This document shows positions 1 to 7,119 of a stretch of 64,000 bases of DNA, piece after piece. The notes under the pieces are model-generated. The model worked only from the letters and a program-made list of their open reading frames with translations. It made no database searches and had not been told where the DNA came from. A program made the position numbers and the translations under genes. The stretch covers positions 1,364,001 through 1,428,000 of the forward strand of contig NZ_CP035103.1 of assembly GCF_006094695.1 (NCBI RefSeq). The letters run 5' to 3'. Each line of letters starts with the position of its first letter. Positions within the stretch are counted from its first letter, which is position 1. This stretch comes from Kocuria rosea. GTDB lineage: Bacteria; Actinomycetota; Actinomycetes; Actinomycetales; Micrococcaceae.

Positions 1-925
1 CGCGGAGATCCACGGCTCGGACCGGATCCTGCCCGCGACCGTGTCCTTCGTGGACATCGCCGGCATCGTCAAGGGCGCGTCCGAGGGGGAGGGCCTGGGC
101 AACCAGTTCCTCGCCAACATCCGCGAGGCGCATGCGATCGCCCAGGTGGTCCGCGCCTTCGACGACCCGGACGTCATCCACGTCGACGGCGAGATCAACC
201 CCGCCTCGGACATGGAGACCATCAACACCGAGCTGATCCTCGCCGACCTGCAGACCCTCGAGAACGCGATCCCGCGCCTCGAGAAGCAGGTCAAGATCAA
301 GAAGGCCGATCCCGCCAAGCTCGCCGCCATGCAGCAGGCGCAGACGATCCTCGAGCGCGGGGACACCGTCTTCGGGGCGGCCGAGAAGGAGAAGCTGGAC
401 GTCGACCAGCTGCGCGACCTCAGCCTGCTCACCGCCAAGCCGTTCATCTACGTCTTCAACGCCGACGACGGGGTGGTCGGCGACGAGGCCAAGCAGCAGG
501 AGCTGCGCGAGCTCGTGGCGCCCGCCGACGCCGTCTTCCTCGACGCGAAGCTCGAGTCCGAGCTCGTGGAGCTCGACGAGGAGGAGGCGAAGGAGATGCT
601 GGAGATGTCCGGGCAGGACGAGGCCGGACTCGACAAGCTCGCCCGCACGGGGTTCCACACCCTCGGGCTGCAGACCTACCTCACCGCCGGGCCCAAGGAG
701 TCGCGCGCCTGGACCATCCCCGTGGGCGCCACCGCCCCGCAGGCCGCCGGCGTCATCCACACCGACTTCGAGCGCGGCTTCATCAAGGCCGAGATCGTCT
801 CCTTCGAGGACCTCGACGCCGCCGGGTCCATGGCCGACGCCAAGGCCGCCGGCAAGGTCCGGATCGAGGGCAAGGACTACGTCATGCGCGACGGCGACGT
901 GGTGGAGTTCCGCTTCAACGTCTGA
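1..925 (+). CDS. ychF: YchF/OLA1-family ribosome-binding ATPase, 3' part
   Basis: The gene enters from outside the window; its frame is open from base 2 and about 308 residues are visible. The stretch from VDIAGIVKGASEGEGLG to NQFLANIRE is the G3 region of YchF, an Obg-related P-loop protein that prefers ATP and binds the ribosome. A long alpha-helical insertion follows, then FNADD in the G4 position, and a C-terminal TGS-like domain (about the last 90 residues, from RAWTIPVGATAPQAAG to the end). The P-loop itself lies upstream of the window. The family normally has about 360 residues, so roughly 50 are missing. It ends 29 bases from the convergent arfB stop. The family acts in translation and stress responses; nothing unusual is visible here. 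Confidence 0.95.
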   Translation, partial: AEIHGSDRILPATVSFVDIAGIVKGASEGEGLGNQFLANIREAHAIAQVVRAFDDPDVIHVDGEINPASDMETINTELILADLQTLENAIPRLEKQVKIKKADPAKLAAMQQAQTILERGDTVFGAAEKEKLDVDQLRDLSLLTAKPFIYVFNADDGVVGDEAKQQELRELVAPADAVFLDAKLESELVELDEEEAKEMLEMSGQDEAGLDKLARTGFHTLGLQTYLTAGPKESRAWTIPVGATAPQAAGVIHTDFERGFIKAEIVSFEDLDAAGSMADAKAAGKVRIEGKDYVMRDGDVVEFRFNV

Positions 926-954
926 GCCGGGCGGGTGCTCCGCGCCGGCGCGGG

Positions 955-1434
955 TCATTCCGGCCCGGGGCGCCGGCGGTTCTGCTTGGTCTCGGAGCGG
1001 CGGCGTTTTCCTTCGAGACGGCGACGGCGCGAGCCGTGGGTGGGCCGGGTTGCTCGGCGAACGACCGGGGGAACCACCGCGCCGCGCAGGAGTGCGGCGA
1101 GACGCTGTCTCGCCGCGGTGCGGTTCTGTCGCTGGGAGCGGTGCTCGGCGGCGCTGACGGTGAGCACGGTGCCCGAGAGTCTGCCGGCGAGCTGATCGAG
1201 GGCACGTGCGCGCTGCGCGTCGCTCAGCGCCGTCGTCGTGGCCAGGTCGAGAGAGAGCTGCACCCGGGAATCCGTGGTGTTGACGCCCTGGCCGCCCGGG
1301 CCGGAGGCGTGGGAGAACTGCTCGACCAGCTCACCCGCCGGCACCCTGAGGCCGCGGGGCGCGCCGGGGCCTGGGGGCACGTGCAGATCGTCCACCCGAC
1401 GATTGTCCCGCACCGGCGACGCGACACATTTCAT
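955..1434 (-). CDS. arfB: Alternative ribosome-rescue factor ArfB (codon-independent peptidyl-tRNA hydrolase)
   Basis: A 159-residue protein with the release-factor catalytic loop: GGQ at residues 47-49 inside HASGPGGQGVN, followed by TDSRVQL. The tail (last about 40 residues) is very rich in Arg and Lys, as in ArfB/YaeJ, where it enters the empty mRNA channel of stalled ribosomes while GGQ hydrolyses the peptidyl-tRNA. There is no codon-recognition domain, which separates it from RF1 and RF2. The ATG at 1434 has no clear ribosome-binding site; an in-frame GTG at 1395 (VDDLHVPP) is a reasonable alternative start. Convergent with ychF. Confidence 0.9.
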   Translation of the reverse strand: MKCVASPVRDNRRVDDLHVPPGPGAPRGLRVPAGELVEQFSHASGPGGQGVNTTDSRVQLSLDLATTTALSDAQRARALDQLAGRLSGTVLTVSAAEHRSQRQNRTAARQRLAALLRGAVVPPVVRRATRPTHGSRRRRLEGKRRRSETKQNRRRPGPE

Positions 1435-1535
1435 ACGGTCTCGGTGGGGGATCTTCGGCTGCTCGGGCGAGGTCTGCGGCCGGGCGCGCCAATCAGCCGC
1501 AATGGCGGTTCGACGCGCGGCCCGGCACGTCCTGC

Positions 1536-1967
1536 CTACTGCCCGAGGGGCTCACCGGTGATGCTGTCGACGGTGCCGTTCTCGATGCCCTCGCACTGCG
1601 ACACCCCGGCCGGTGTGACGGGTTCGTAGTGGATGCAGAAGGCGTCGTAGTAGGGCATCCCGTCCTGCCAGGCCGCGTAGGCCTCGTCGTAGGTGAAGTC
1701 CTGGTCCGGCAGCGCCCCGGGCATGGGCGGCGGGGTGGCCCCGGGGGTCGTCGACGGGGTCGGCGATGGGGCCGGCTGCGTCGCCTCCGCGCTGCCGGTG
1801 GCCCCGGTCGTCGGGGAGGACGAGGCGCTGGGAGACGCGTCGGGCTCATCGATCCCGCCGCTGTCGGAGGTGGTGCACCCGGTGACCAGGGCCAGGGACA
1901 GGGCGACCAGTCCCAGTCGCCCGATGGGCGGCTTCTGGTGGACGTTCTGCGGGGGGTTCGGTGACAT
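1536..1967 (-). CDS. Putative secreted lipoprotein, unknown function
   Basis: A 143-residue protein. The start at 1967 is chosen because GGAGAG lies just upstream; an in-frame ATG at 2006 would add 13 residues without a better site. A signal peptide (about residues 16-30) ends in a lipobox LVTGC, with Cys31 as the lipidation site. Next comes a Ser/Thr/Pro/Gly-rich linker (to about residue 85) of the kind that spans the cell wall, then a short C-terminal part with two Cys residues (in DAFCIHYEP and SQCEGIENG) that could form a disulfide. I do not recognise a family. It is probably anchored on the outer face of the membrane. Confidence 0.7.
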   Translation of the reverse strand: MSPNPPQNVHQKPPIGRLGLVALSLALVTGCTTSDSGGIDEPDASPSASSSPTTGATGSAEATQPAPSPTPSTTPGATPPPMPGALPDQDFTYDEAYAAWQDGMPYYDAFCIHYEPVTPAGVSQCEGIENGTVDSITGEPLGQ

Positions 1968-2085
1968 GGCCGTCTCTCCGGTGGGGGCGGGGGATCCGTT
2001 CATCACTTTAGGGAATGCGGGGCGGTCAGCCCGCGTGCGACTCGCACGCAGTGCGGCAGATCATTCCTCCGGGCGCGGAAAAGAT

Positions 2086-2128
2086 CTCGGGCCGCGACGT
2101 CGAGGCGTTCTCGACGTCGCGGCCCGAG
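2086..2128 (-). terminator. Perfect 18-bp hairpin, terminator of the 97-residue gene
   Basis: Arms 2086-2103 and 2111-2128 are exact reverse complements with a 7-base loop. On the minus strand the stem begins 33 bases after the stop at 2162 and is followed by ATCTTTT, so it reads as an intrinsic terminator. Confidence 0.8.
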
Positions 2129-2161
2129 GTCTTCGTCGTGCCGGCGGACCGAACCGGGCCC

Positions 2162-2455
2162 TTACCGCGGGGTCTCGGCGGCGTCCTCCGGCGGTGCCGC
2201 CGCCTCGAGGTAGTCCTCGACGTCCACGAGCACCGCGGGGCCGGCCTGCGCCGCCTGCAGCGCAACGGCGAGGCTCGCCACGTCGTCGTCGTCCAGGGGC
2301 TGGTCGGGCAGGTCCACGGCGTAGCGCGCCTCGCCGTCGACCAGCACGGGCGTGATCTGGGCGGTGCCGCTGGTGAGGTCGACGACGGTCGCGGGGGCGA
2401 CCACCTCGACGTCCTCGGGGGCCGGGCGGTCGTCGGGGAGTGCGGGGGAGCTCAT
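2162..2455 (-). CDS. Hypothetical acidic protein
   Basis: A 97-residue, Asp/Glu- and Ala-rich protein with no signal peptide, membrane segment or recognisable motif. The ATG at 2455 has AGGACGG five bases upstream. The middle (LVDGEARYAVDLPDQPLDDDD) looks like a small beta-sheet followed by an amphipathic helix (VASLAVALQAAQAG). It is probably cytoplasmic. It is followed by a strong terminator and seems to be its own transcription unit. Function unknown; GC-skewed codon use matches its neighbours, which supports it being a real gene. Confidence 0.6.
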   Translation of the reverse strand: MSSPALPDDRPAPEDVEVVAPATVVDLTSGTAQITPVLVDGEARYAVDLPDQPLDDDDVASLAVALQAAQAGPAVLVDVEDYLEAAAPPEDAAETPR

Positions 2456-2586
2456 GGGAACCGTCCTGTCGTTCGGGGTGCTGTCAGGCTACTGCCTGTT
2501 GCCGCCCGCACAATGGGCCGACCCGTTACTGACGTCATGAGACACCCGCCGGCGACCGACGGCGACCGCCGAGGCGGCGGCGGGGG

Positions 2587-3030
2587 TCAGCGCAGGGCGC
2601 GCTTGATGTCGGCGCGCTCCTTCTCGAGCTTGCGCACCCGGTGGCCCAGCTTGAAGAGCCGGACGGAGCCGACGAGACCCATGATGAGGGCGCCGGCGAC
2701 CGCCGCGAGCAGCATGGCGACGCCGAGGGGGAGGCTGAACTGCCAGCCCAGGTAGTTGAAGTCCGCCGGGACGTTGTTCTGCAGGATGAAGACCAGCAGC
2801 AGGATCAGGATCAGCAGGCCGAGGATCAGGGCCGTCCACGCGGCGCCCGAGACGCCCTGCTTCTGGTGACCGTCCAGGGCGGGGTCCGTGGCCGTCTGCG
2901 GCCGGACGGCCGGCTCCCGGCCGGGCGCCGGCCGGTCCGCGGCGGACGCGTCCGCGGCGGGGGTCCGCGGCTCGTCCCCGGGGGCGGGATCGGGCCGGAG
3001 CGGGTCGGAGGATGCTGGGGTGCGGGCCAT
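2587..3030 (-). CDS. LapA-domain (DUF1049) membrane protein
   Basis: A 147-residue protein. Residues 1-60 are Pro/Ala/Asp-rich and disordered. Two membrane segments follow at about 64-84 (TALILGLLILILLLVFI) and 99-123, separated by the short loop QNNVPADFNYLGWQFSLP, which is the signature of the LapA domain (DUF1049). A basic coiled stretch (HRVRKLEKERADIKRALR) closes the protein on the cytoplasmic side. In Gram-negatives LapA helps control lipopolysaccharide assembly; in actinobacteria the role of this domain is not established. GGGAGAG upstream of the ATG serves as ribosome-binding site. Confidence 0.8.
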   Translation of the reverse strand: MARTPASSDPLRPDPAPGDEPRTPAADASAADRPAPGREPAVRPQTATDPALDGHQKQGVSGAAWTALILGLLILILLLVFILQNNVPADFNYLGWQFSLPLGVAMLLAAVAGALIMGLVGSVRLFKLGHRVRKLEKERADIKRALR

Positions 3031-3122
3031 GACGGTTCTCTCCCTGGTCGCGGACGGGTCGCGGTGACCCTGTGCTTCTCACGGTAGTCCCGGTCGGCGC
3101 GCCGTTGAAGTCCCGCCGGTGC

Positions 3123-3791
3123 TCAGCGGGTCGTGCGTGTCCGCCGGAGGAAGCGGCGCACCTCGGCGGTGACCAGCGCGAGCGTGTCCTCCTGGCTCAC
3201 GGGCCCGGACCGGCGGACCGCCAGGGCGTGGTCGGCGCCCTCCACCGGGACGACGTCGACGGCCGGCGCGCCGTCCGCGGCGGCCGCGACCTCGTCCGCG
3301 GAGCCGAAGGCGTCCCGCGTGCCCTGCAGCACGAGCACGGGGACCGTGGGCCGCAGCAGCTCCTCGGCGCGCGAGCGCTCCGGGCGTCCCGGCGGGTGCA
3401 GGGGGAAGGCCAGGCAGACGACGGCGGACGCGCCCACGTCGGCGGCCGTCCGGCACGCCACCCTGGCCCCGGCGCTGCGGCCCCCGACGACCAGGGGCAG
3501 TCCGTCCGCCATGCCGGTCACGGCCGCCGCGGCGGCCAGCCACCCGGTGTCGAGGGCGGCCGGACGGGGAGCGACCCTCCGGCCGGCGAGCACCCACGGC
3601 TGCTCGTGGCGCACGACCGTGACGCCGTGGAGGGGGAGCTCGTCGGCGAGGGCGGTGAGGTCCGGGGCGCCGGCGCCCCCGCCCGCGCCGTGCCCGAGCC
3701 ACAGCAGCGCGACGGGGTGCTCGGCGGGGGAGACCAGCAGGCGTCCCGGCCCGCTCTCGGTGGGCACGGTGAGCTCGGTCGGTCGGGGCAT
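3123..3791 (-). CDS. Alpha/beta-hydrolase of the TEX30/KANL3-like family
   Basis: A 222-residue protein with a serine-hydrolase catalytic triad: Ser106 in the nucleophile elbow GGRSAGAR, Asp160 in QGTRDAFG and His188 in EGADHAL. The oxyanion-hole motif LWLGHGAGGG lies at about residues 30-39. Proteins of this kind are annotated dienelactone-hydrolase-like; the substrate cannot be read from sequence. The ATG at 3791 is chosen because a -10 box (TACCGT) sits only 7 bases upstream, implying a leaderless message; the reading frame stays open further upstream but that part runs over the divergent glycosylase gene and is not coding-like. Confidence 0.8.
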   Translation of the reverse strand: MPRPTELTVPTESGPGRLLVSPAEHPVALLWLGHGAGGGAGAPDLTALADELPLHGVTVVRHEQPWVLAGRRVAPRPAALDTGWLAAAAAVTGMADGLPLVVGGRSAGARVACRTAADVGASAVVCLAFPLHPPGRPERSRAEELLRPTVPVLVLQGTRDAFGSADEVAAAADGAPAVDVVPVEGADHALAVRRSGPVSQEDTLALVTAEVRRFLRRTRTTR

Positions 3792-3798
3792 GGCCACC

Positions 3799-3804
3799 AC
3801 GGTA
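3799..3804 (-). promoter_or_regulatory. -10 box (TACCGT), leaderless hydrolase promoter
   Basis: Lies 7 bases before the ATG at 3791 on the minus strand. It pairs with the divergent -10 box of the glycosylase gene at 3858. Confidence 0.5.
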
Positions 3805-3857
3805 GCCCGGCGGGCGCCCGCCGCCGGCCCGTGGTGCCCGGCGGCGGGGGCGCGGCC

Positions 3858-3863
3858 TAGCAT
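3858..3863 (+). promoter_or_regulatory. -10 box (TAGCAT), leaderless glycosylase promoter
   Basis: Ends 6 bases before the ATG at 3870, the distance at which transcription would start at the A of the start codon. Confidence 0.55.
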
Positions 3864-3869
3864 GTGGTC

Positions 3870-4478
3870 ATGGCCTCCCCGAACGCGACCGGCGGCGCCC
3901 GGCCGAGCCGGGCGGACCTCGAGGCCGCCCGGGGCACGACCCTGCCCGACCTGCTCGGCCCGCACGTGCGGCTGCTGATCTGCGGCATCAACCCGAGCCT
4001 GTGGGCCGCGGCCACGCAGGCGCACTTCGCCCGGCCCGGCAACCGTTTCTGGCCGGCCCTGCACGACGCCGGGCTCACCGGCCGGCTCGTGGACTGCGCG
4101 GCCGGGATGAGCGCGGAGGACCGGGAGCACGTCCTGGGCCGGGGTCTCGGCATCACGAACCTGGTGCCCCGGGCCACCGCGCGGGCCGACGAGCTGGACC
4201 CCGCCGAGTTCGTGGCCGGCCGGGAGCGGCTGGCCGAGCTCGTCGCCGGGCTGCGCCCCGCCGTCGTCGCGGTCGCCGGGGTCACCGCCTACCGGCACGC
4301 GTTCGCGGACCCGGGGGCCCGGCTCGGGCGCCAGGACCGGGAACTGGCCGGGGCGCAGCTGTGGGCGCTGCCGAGCCCCAGCGGGCTCAACGCCCACGCG
4401 TCCCGGGCGAGCCTCGCCGCCGCGTTCGCCGAGGCCGGGCGGGCGGCGGGCCTCCCGGTCGCCCCGACACCGCCGTGA
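3870..4478 (+). CDS. mug: Mismatch-specific uracil/thymine-DNA glycosylase (Mug/TDG family)
   Basis: A 202-residue protein that should remove uracil or thymine from G:U and G:T mismatches to start base-excision repair. Both family signatures are visible: GINPS at residues 39-43, with the catalytic Asn, and LPSPSGLNAHASR at about 166-178, the loop that penetrates the mismatch. RPGNRFWPALHDAGLT in between is also typical. The ATG at 3870 is preferred over GTG at 3864, which would fall at the edge of the -10 box. It stands alone, divergent from the hydrolase gene and convergent with zupT, whose stop is 25 bases away. Confidence 0.9.
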   Translation: MASPNATGGARPSRADLEAARGTTLPDLLGPHVRLLICGINPSLWAAATQAHFARPGNRFWPALHDAGLTGRLVDCAAGMSAEDREHVLGRGLGITNLVPRATARADELDPAEFVAGRERLAELVAGLRPAVVAVAGVTAYRHAFADPGARLGRQDRELAGAQLWALPSPSGLNAHASRASLAAAFAEAGRAAGLPVAPTPP

Positions 4479-4503
4479 CCCGGTCACGGGCGCCGCGTCC
4501 GCG

Positions 4504-5289
4504 TCAGACGAACAGCAGCAGGCTCACGGCCATGACCGCCATCCCGGCGACCAGCCCGTAGACCGACAGGTGGTGCTCGCCGTACTCCTGGGCCGTGGGC
4601 AGGAGCTTGTCCAGGGAGATGAAGACCATGATCCCGGCCACGCCCGCGAACACGACGCCGAAGAGGACGTCGTCGAGGAAGGGCAGCAGGACGAGGTAGC
4701 CGAGCACCCCGCCGACGGGCTCCGCCAGACCCGAGAGGAACGCCCAGCGGAACGCCCTCCGGCGGCTGCCCGTGGCGTGGTGGATGGGCACCGCCACGGA
4801 GATCCCCTCCGGGATGTTGTGCAGCGCGATGGCCACGACCACCGGGATCGCCACGGACGGCTCCTGCATCGCGGCCACGAAGGTCGCGAAGCCCTCCGGG
4901 AAGTTGTGGATCGCGATGGCCACCGCGGTCATCGTCCCCATCCGCAGGAGCCGGCGCTGCCGTCCGGCGTCGTCGTGCGGGTACTCGTGGGGGTTGACGC
5001 GCGTGGGCACCAGCCGGTCGATCACCGCGATCAGGAGGATCCCCGCGAAGAACCCGCCGGCGGTGGCCCACGCCCCCGAGCGCTGTCCGAGCTCCGCGAC
5101 CAGGGCCATCTGGGCCTTGACGAAGATCTCGATCATGGACACGTAGATCATCACCCCGGCCGAGAAGCCGAGGCTCACCGCGAGGAACTTGGCATCGGTG
5201 CGCCGGGTGACCAGGGCCAGGAACGCGCCCACACCCGTGGCCAGCCCCGCGAACAGCGTCAGGCCGAAGGCGAACAGCAGCTCGTTCAC
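4504..5289 (-). CDS. zupT: ZIP-family zinc/divalent metal importer ZupT
   Basis: A 261-residue polytopic membrane protein with about eight membrane segments. The paired metal-binding motifs of ZIP carriers are present: HNFPEGFATFVAA in one helix and HNIPEGISVAVPIHHATG in the next, giving the His/Asn/Glu ligands that move Zn2+ (and Fe2+ or Mn2+) inward. The start is GTG at 5289. A -10 box (TAGACT) at 5331-5336 on the minus strand puts the transcript start about 35 bases upstream. The gene is monocistronic. No Zur-like operator was obvious by eye. Confidence 0.92.
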   Translation of the reverse strand: MNELLFAFGLTLFAGLATGVGAFLALVTRRTDAKFLAVSLGFSAGVMIYVSMIEIFVKAQMALVAELGQRSGAWATAGGFFAGILLIAVIDRLVPTRVNPHEYPHDDAGRQRRLLRMGTMTAVAIAIHNFPEGFATFVAAMQEPSVAIPVVVAIALHNIPEGISVAVPIHHATGSRRRAFRWAFLSGLAEPVGGVLGYLVLLPFLDDVLFGVVFAGVAGIMVFISLDKLLPTAQEYGEHHLSVYGLVAGMAVMAVSLLLFV

Positions 5290-5330
5290 GACCGGGTCGG
5301 CTCCGTTCCTGGGCGGGGGTGGGCGCTCGC

Positions 5331-5336
5331 AGTCTA
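5331..5336 (-). promoter_or_regulatory. -10 box (TAGACT) for zupT
   Basis: TAGACT on the minus strand, 41 bases before the GTG start, giving a short leader of about 35 bases. Confidence 0.45.
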
Positions 5337-5378
5337 GCGAACGGCCGTTGCTCCCCGGCGGTGCGCCAGAATGGTCCG

Positions 5379-6266
5379 ATGACGACCTCCTCCGCGCGTG
5401 CCCCGGGTGCCGGCGGCCGCCCGGCGGGTGTCCCCGCCGGGCTCGCCGCCCGGTACACCGCCGCGTGGGAGCTGGTCCCCGACGGGCGGGCGCGGGACGA
5501 CGGCGGTGCCCTGGTCCTGCCGGTGCGCACCCGCGCCGGGGAACCGGCCCTGCTGCGGCTCTCCCCGCCGCGGCCCGGCGCCGAGCACGAGCACCTGGCC
5601 CTGCGCGTGTGGGCCGGGCGCGGGGCCGTGCGGCTGCTCCGGGCGGAGCCGGCGGACCGGGCGCTGCTGCTCGAGCGCACCGCCGACCGGGACCTGCACG
5701 AGCTGCCGGTGCTCGAGGCCTGCCGCGTGCTCGGCGAGCTGACCCGGGTCCTCGCCCGGCCGCCGCGGCCCCCGTTCCCGCGCCTGTCGGAGACGGCCCG
5801 GCGGTGGCAGGCGGAGCTGGAGGGGGCCGTGGACCTGGACGTCCGGTTCCCGCGCCGCTTCCGGCTCCAGGCCGTCAGGAGCCTCGAGCGGCTCCGGCGC
5901 GACGAGCTGGACGCGGCGCTCGTGCACCAGGACCTGCACCACGGCGCCGTCCGTGCGTCGGTGCGCGCCCCGTGGCTGGCCGCCGGGGCCGACGCGGTGG
6001 TCGGCACCCCGGAGTTCGCGCTGGTCCCCGCCCTGTGGCACCGCACGGAGGAGGCCGGTCACGGCGGGGCCCTGGCCGCGGCCCTGGCGGACCGGATGGA
6101 GGCGCTCGCCCTGGCGGCCGGCGCCGACGAGGAGCGCCTCCGGGCCTGGACGCTCGTCCGGTGCGCCGTGGCGGCCCGGGACGAGGCGCGCCGCCCCACC
6201 GGCGCCCCGCACCGCGAGGTCGGCCGGCTGGTCCAGCTGTGCAAGGCCGTGCAGCGGGGCGCCTGA
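5379..6266 (+). CDS. Aminoglycoside/hydroxyurea phosphotransferase-like protein, probably inactive
   Basis: A 295-residue protein with the overall APH(6)-family layout: an N-lobe ending in ALLLERTADRDL (about residues 95-106), then HQDLHHGA at 183-190 in the catalytic-loop position, and WLAAGADAVVGTPEFAL at 199-215 in the metal-loop position. Active family members have Lys in the N-lobe strand, HGDLHxGN and IDPK followed by VGDP. Here the Lys is Arg60, the Asn is Ala190, the IDP Asp is Gly203 and VGDP is VGTP. Only Asp185 of the catalytic loop is kept. I infer a pseudokinase or a diverged function, not antibiotic resistance. The ATG at 5379 lies 6 bases after a -10-like CAGAAT. Confidence 0.7.
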   Translation: MTTSSARAPGAGGRPAGVPAGLAARYTAAWELVPDGRARDDGGALVLPVRTRAGEPALLRLSPPRPGAEHEHLALRVWAGRGAVRLLRAEPADRALLLERTADRDLHELPVLEACRVLGELTRVLARPPRPPFPRLSETARRWQAELEGAVDLDVRFPRRFRLQAVRSLERLRRDELDAALVHQDLHHGAVRASVRAPWLAAGADAVVGTPEFALVPALWHRTEEAGHGGALAAALADRMEALALAAGADEERLRAWTLVRCAVAARDEARRPTGAPHREVGRLVQLCKAVQRGA

Positions 6267-6288
6267 GGCACCGTCCTCGCGCCCGGGC

Positions 6289-7041
6289 TCAGGTGGTGGG
6301 GGAGCGGCGGAAGCCCAGGTCCGCGGCGAGCGGGCGCCACGCCGCCACGAGCAGGGTGAGCGCGGTGGGCACGAGGACCGGGAAGCCCGCGGCCAGGTAG
6401 CCCAGGGCGCCGAGCACCCCGCCGGCGAAGAACAGCCCCACGAGCGCGGCCAGCAGCCGGAGCTTCCCGGCGTCGCCGGTCACGGGGTCCGCGTCCGCGA
6501 GCCGGTTGCGGTAGAGGAACTTGCCGAGCTCGATGCCGATGTCCGTGACCATGCCCGTCACGTGGGTCGTGCGGATCTGGGCGCCCGAGATCTTGGTGAT
6601 CACCGCGTTCTGCAGGCCCATGGTGAACGCGAGCACCGGGACGAAAAGCAGGTCCCGGTGCGCCCAGGTCAGGCTCTCGGCCAGCAGGCCGAAGACGAGC
6701 ATGAGCAGGCCCTCGAGCAGCAGGACGTTGGCGTAGCGGCTGTGCAGCCCGCGGCGCCGCGCCCAGTTGAACATCAGCGCGCAGCACGCGGCCCCGGCCG
6801 TGAAGGCGAGGACGGCCAGGACGCCGACCGCCACGAGCCGCAGGTCGCCCAGCACGAGGTGGTCGGCGACCATCGCGGTGAGCCCCGTCATGTGGGAGGT
6901 GTACACGGCCACGGCCACGAAGCCCACGGAGTTGAGCACCCCGGCCACCAGGGCGAGCAGGTAGGCGAGGTGCCGGTTGAGGGCGGGCGTGCGGCGGGGT
7001 CCCGCGACGTTGAGCAGGTAGCGGTCGATCCGGGCCCTCAT
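6289..7041 (-). CDS. YoaK/DUF1275-family membrane protein
   Basis: A 250-residue integral membrane protein with about six membrane segments. Family features seen: LALVAGVLNSVGFVAVAVYTSHMTGL (membrane segment 1 with the conserved TSHMTG) and AFTMGLQNAVITKISGAQIRTTHVTGMVTDIGIELG, where MGLQNA and RTTHVTG are the hallmark of DUF1275. The family's transport substrate or activity is not known. The ATG at 7041 has a -10 box (TAGGCT) 6 bases upstream, so translation is probably leaderless. The stop is 22 bases from the convergent kinase-like gene. Confidence 0.85.
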   Translation of the reverse strand: MRARIDRYLLNVAGPRRTPALNRHLAYLLALVAGVLNSVGFVAVAVYTSHMTGLTAMVADHLVLGDLRLVAVGVLAVLAFTAGAACCALMFNWARRRGLHSRYANVLLLEGLLMLVFGLLAESLTWAHRDLLFVPVLAFTMGLQNAVITKISGAQIRTTHVTGMVTDIGIELGKFLYRNRLADADPVTGDAGKLRLLAALVGLFFAGGVLGALGYLAAGFPVLVPTALTLLVAAWRPLAADLGFRRSPTT

Positions 7042-7047
7042 GCCGCG

Positions 7048-7053
7048 AGCCTA
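7048..7053 (-). promoter_or_regulatory. -10 box (TAGGCT), leaderless DUF1275 promoter
   Basis: Six bases before the ATG at 7041 on the minus strand. Confidence 0.5.
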
Positions 7054-7107
7054 GTCCGGGGAGCCCGCCGGGCGGCGTCACGGGGCCCGCGCTGCCGCCG
7101 GCGGGAC

Positions 7108-7113
7108 GAGAAT
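7108..7113 (+). promoter_or_regulatory. -10-like box (GAGAAT) for the cation ATPase
   Basis: Six bases before the GTG at 7120. The 12 bases GAGAATGGGGGC here are identical to those directly before the start at 37524. Confidence 0.4.
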
Positions 7114-7119
7114 GGGGGC

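Noticed and set aside
5379..6266. Reading the APH(6)-like gene as an active streptomycin or hydroxyurea resistance kinase
   Set aside because: Key Lys, Asn and Asp positions are replaced, so resistance cannot be claimed.
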